Origin: Alphaproteobacteria bacterium | Lineage (GTDB): Bacteria > Pseudomonadota > Alphaproteobacteria > Micropepsales > Micropepsaceae | Direction: 5' to 3' | Assembly: GCA_003246795.1 (NCBI GenBank) | Contig: QKCS01000339.1 | Location: 1-7,660, forward strand | DNA length: 7,660 bases | In this document: in pieces, positions 7,102-7,660 of the stretch | Position numbering within the stretch: the stretch's first letter is position 1 | How the letters are laid out: each line of letters starts with the position of its first letter | Notes under the pieces: model-generated | Told to the model about the DNA's origin: nothing | Database searches by the model: none | What the model saw: only the letters and a program-made list of their open reading frames with translations | Made by a program: the position numbers and the translations under genes

Positions 7102-7208
7102 GGGTGATGAATCCGCGCAACGATCCCGCATTGAACCGGCAGAATATTTCGTCCGCGGTGCCATGGCGCGAGCGGGTTTGTCTACTATGTTGGACTGTAC
7201 GGTCGAGC

Positions 7209-7214
7209 AAGGAG
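7209..7214 (+). promoter_or_regulatory. Strong ribosome binding site before the small membrane protein (AAGGAG)
   Basis: AAGGAG sits 6 bases before the ATG at 7221, the best SD on the plus strand of this window. It argues that the following short reading frame is truly translated, and that this ATG is used rather than the in-frame ATG at 7107, which has only AGGG 2 bases away. Confidence 0.8.
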
Positions 7215-7220
7215 ACGAAG

Positions 7221-7490
7221 ATGGATATCGCGCTGACGTGGCAATGGCTGGGCGAGAACGCGAGTTCGCTGGCGGCAGTGGCGGCGTTGACCTCGATCGT
7301 CGCCTTCGTCGTGCGCAGCATGGTGCAGCTTTACTCGGCGATGTCGCTCAACGACACGGTCGGCCGCATCACCGCGTTTGTGCTGCGCGTCGTCGGCTAT
7401 GTCGGCGACCGCGCGATCTGGATCTTCGTGGGCATCGTCATCGCGGTGTCGACGGACGCCTTCAACTTCCTCGCGGGGCAGGCGAGCTGA
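7221..7490 (+). CDS. Small two-helix membrane protein of unknown function
   Basis: I do not recognise this 89-residue protein. Two hydrophobic segments are visible: about 17-35 (LAAVAALTSIVAFVV core) and about 67-85 (IWIFVGIVIAV core). They are joined by a mostly polar linker at 36-66 with SLNDTVGR and several arginines. The short N-terminus has acidic residues and tryptophans, and there is no lipobox or obvious cleavable signal peptide. The linker has R49, R56 and R64 with D45 and D63. The positive-inside rule suggests the linker is cytoplasmic with both ends outside (weak inference). A strong SD and GC-rich third codon positions like its neighbours support real coding. It starts 119 bases after aapP, on the same strand, and is followed 56 bases later by the GHMP kinase. 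It could be a readthrough member of the aap transcript or have its own promoter in 7102-7220, where I see no clear boxes. No function is proposed. Confidence 0.75.
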   Translation: MDIALTWQWLGENASSLAAVAALTSIVAFVVRSMVQLYSAMSLNDTVGRITAFVLRVVGYVGDRAIWIFVGIVIAVSTDAFNFLAGQAS

Positions 7491-7546
7491 CGCACGTGCC
7501 GCCTGGCGATAGCGCACTGAGACGCGGCAGGGTGTAGGCTGGCGCC

Positions 7547-7660
7547 ATGTTCGTCGAAGCCTCGGTCCCCGGGCGCGTGAATCTTTTCGGAAACCCGCTG
7601 GACATCTACGGCGGGCTTGTGATGTCGAGCGCGATCGCGCATCGCGCGACGGTGCGTGCG
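7547..7660 (+). CDS. GHMP-family kinase, N-terminal fragment (cut by the window end)
   Basis: Only the first 38 codons are present. They match the start of GHMP kinases (galactokinase, homoserine, mevalonate and related small-molecule kinases). PGRVNLFG at 8-15 corresponds to PGRVNLIG of galactokinase. It is followed by NPLDIYGG where galactokinase has EHTDYNGG. The GNPxDxYGG form resembles glucuronokinase-type and other sugar-kinase branches, so the substrate may be a sugar or sugar acid. This is recalled from family motifs and is not proven. An in-frame TAG at 7535 with no start codon between it and 7547 fixes the ATG as the earliest possible start. The SD is weak (AGG about 8 bases away). 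The ATP-binding glycine motif would lie beyond the right edge. The GHMP family is likely, the exact activity is open. Confidence 0.75.
   Translation, partial: MFVEASVPGRVNLFGNPLDIYGGLVMSSAIAHRATVRA

Noticed and set aside
7102..7220. Possible promoter or terminator after aapP, including the GCCATGGC palindrome and a less GC-rich stretch near 7175-7199
   Set aside because: No -35/-10 pair with acceptable spacing and no stem followed by T residues. A promoter may exist, but the sequence alone does not support placing it.
6264..7490. A plus-strand frame open across aapP into the small membrane protein
   Set aside because: The segment inside aapP is an out-of-frame shadow. The real start is at 7221, behind AAGGAG.
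7497..7529. Possible terminator between the small protein and the kinase: TGCCGC pairing with GCGGCA
   Set aside because: Only 6 base pairs around a 21-base loop and no following T-run, so not a convincing intrinsic terminator.

Overview
The window is GC-rich (by eye about 60-65%), densely coded chromosomal DNA, most consistent with an alphaproteobacterium. The main reason is a complete aapJQMP set, a general L-amino-acid ABC importer characteristic of that class. A monofunctional hisI and a metC lying head-to-head with aapJ fit the same picture. I cannot assign a genus. I see no rRNA, tRNA, CRISPR array, insertion sequence, phage gene or toxin-antitoxin gene.

Left part (1-2978), all on the minus strand and probably one operon read right to left. 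It holds metC (cystathionine beta-lyase, last enzymatic step to homocysteine before methionine), then hisI (phosphoribosyl-AMP cyclohydrolase, histidine pathway), then the beta/carboxyltransferase subunit of a biotin-dependent acyl-CoA carboxylase that runs off the left edge. metC and hisI overlap by 4 bases. The hisI stop codon directly abuts the carboxyltransferase ATG.

Centre (2979-3062). An 84-base divergent intergenic region separates metC from aapJ. It holds a perfect SD for metC, an SD for aapJ, a perfect 12-base palindrome touching the aapJ SD, and a small GC hairpin. It is the only obvious place for promoters and operators of both operons, but I could not identify clear -35/-10 boxes.

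Right part (3063-7101), plus strand. aapJ (periplasmic binding protein), aapQ and aapM (two permeases) and aapP (ATPase) form a complete importer. The genes are packed with gaps of 16 and 1 bases and a 4-base overlap. The binding protein delivers amino acids to the AapQ/AapM channel, and AapP dimers drive uptake by ATP hydrolysis.

Far right (7102-7660). After a 119-base gap comes an 89-residue two-helix membrane protein that I do not recognise, with its own strong SD. After another 56 bases come the first 38 codons of a GHMP-type small-molecule kinase with a glucuronokinase-like G-N-P-x-D motif, cut by the right edge.

Overall this is an ordinary metabolic and transport neighbourhood. I found no convincing evidence of a new defence, mobile or regulatory system. 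The points most worth a second look are the divergent carboxyltransferase, the unidentified small membrane protein, the edge kinase, and the palindrome at the divergent promoter region.
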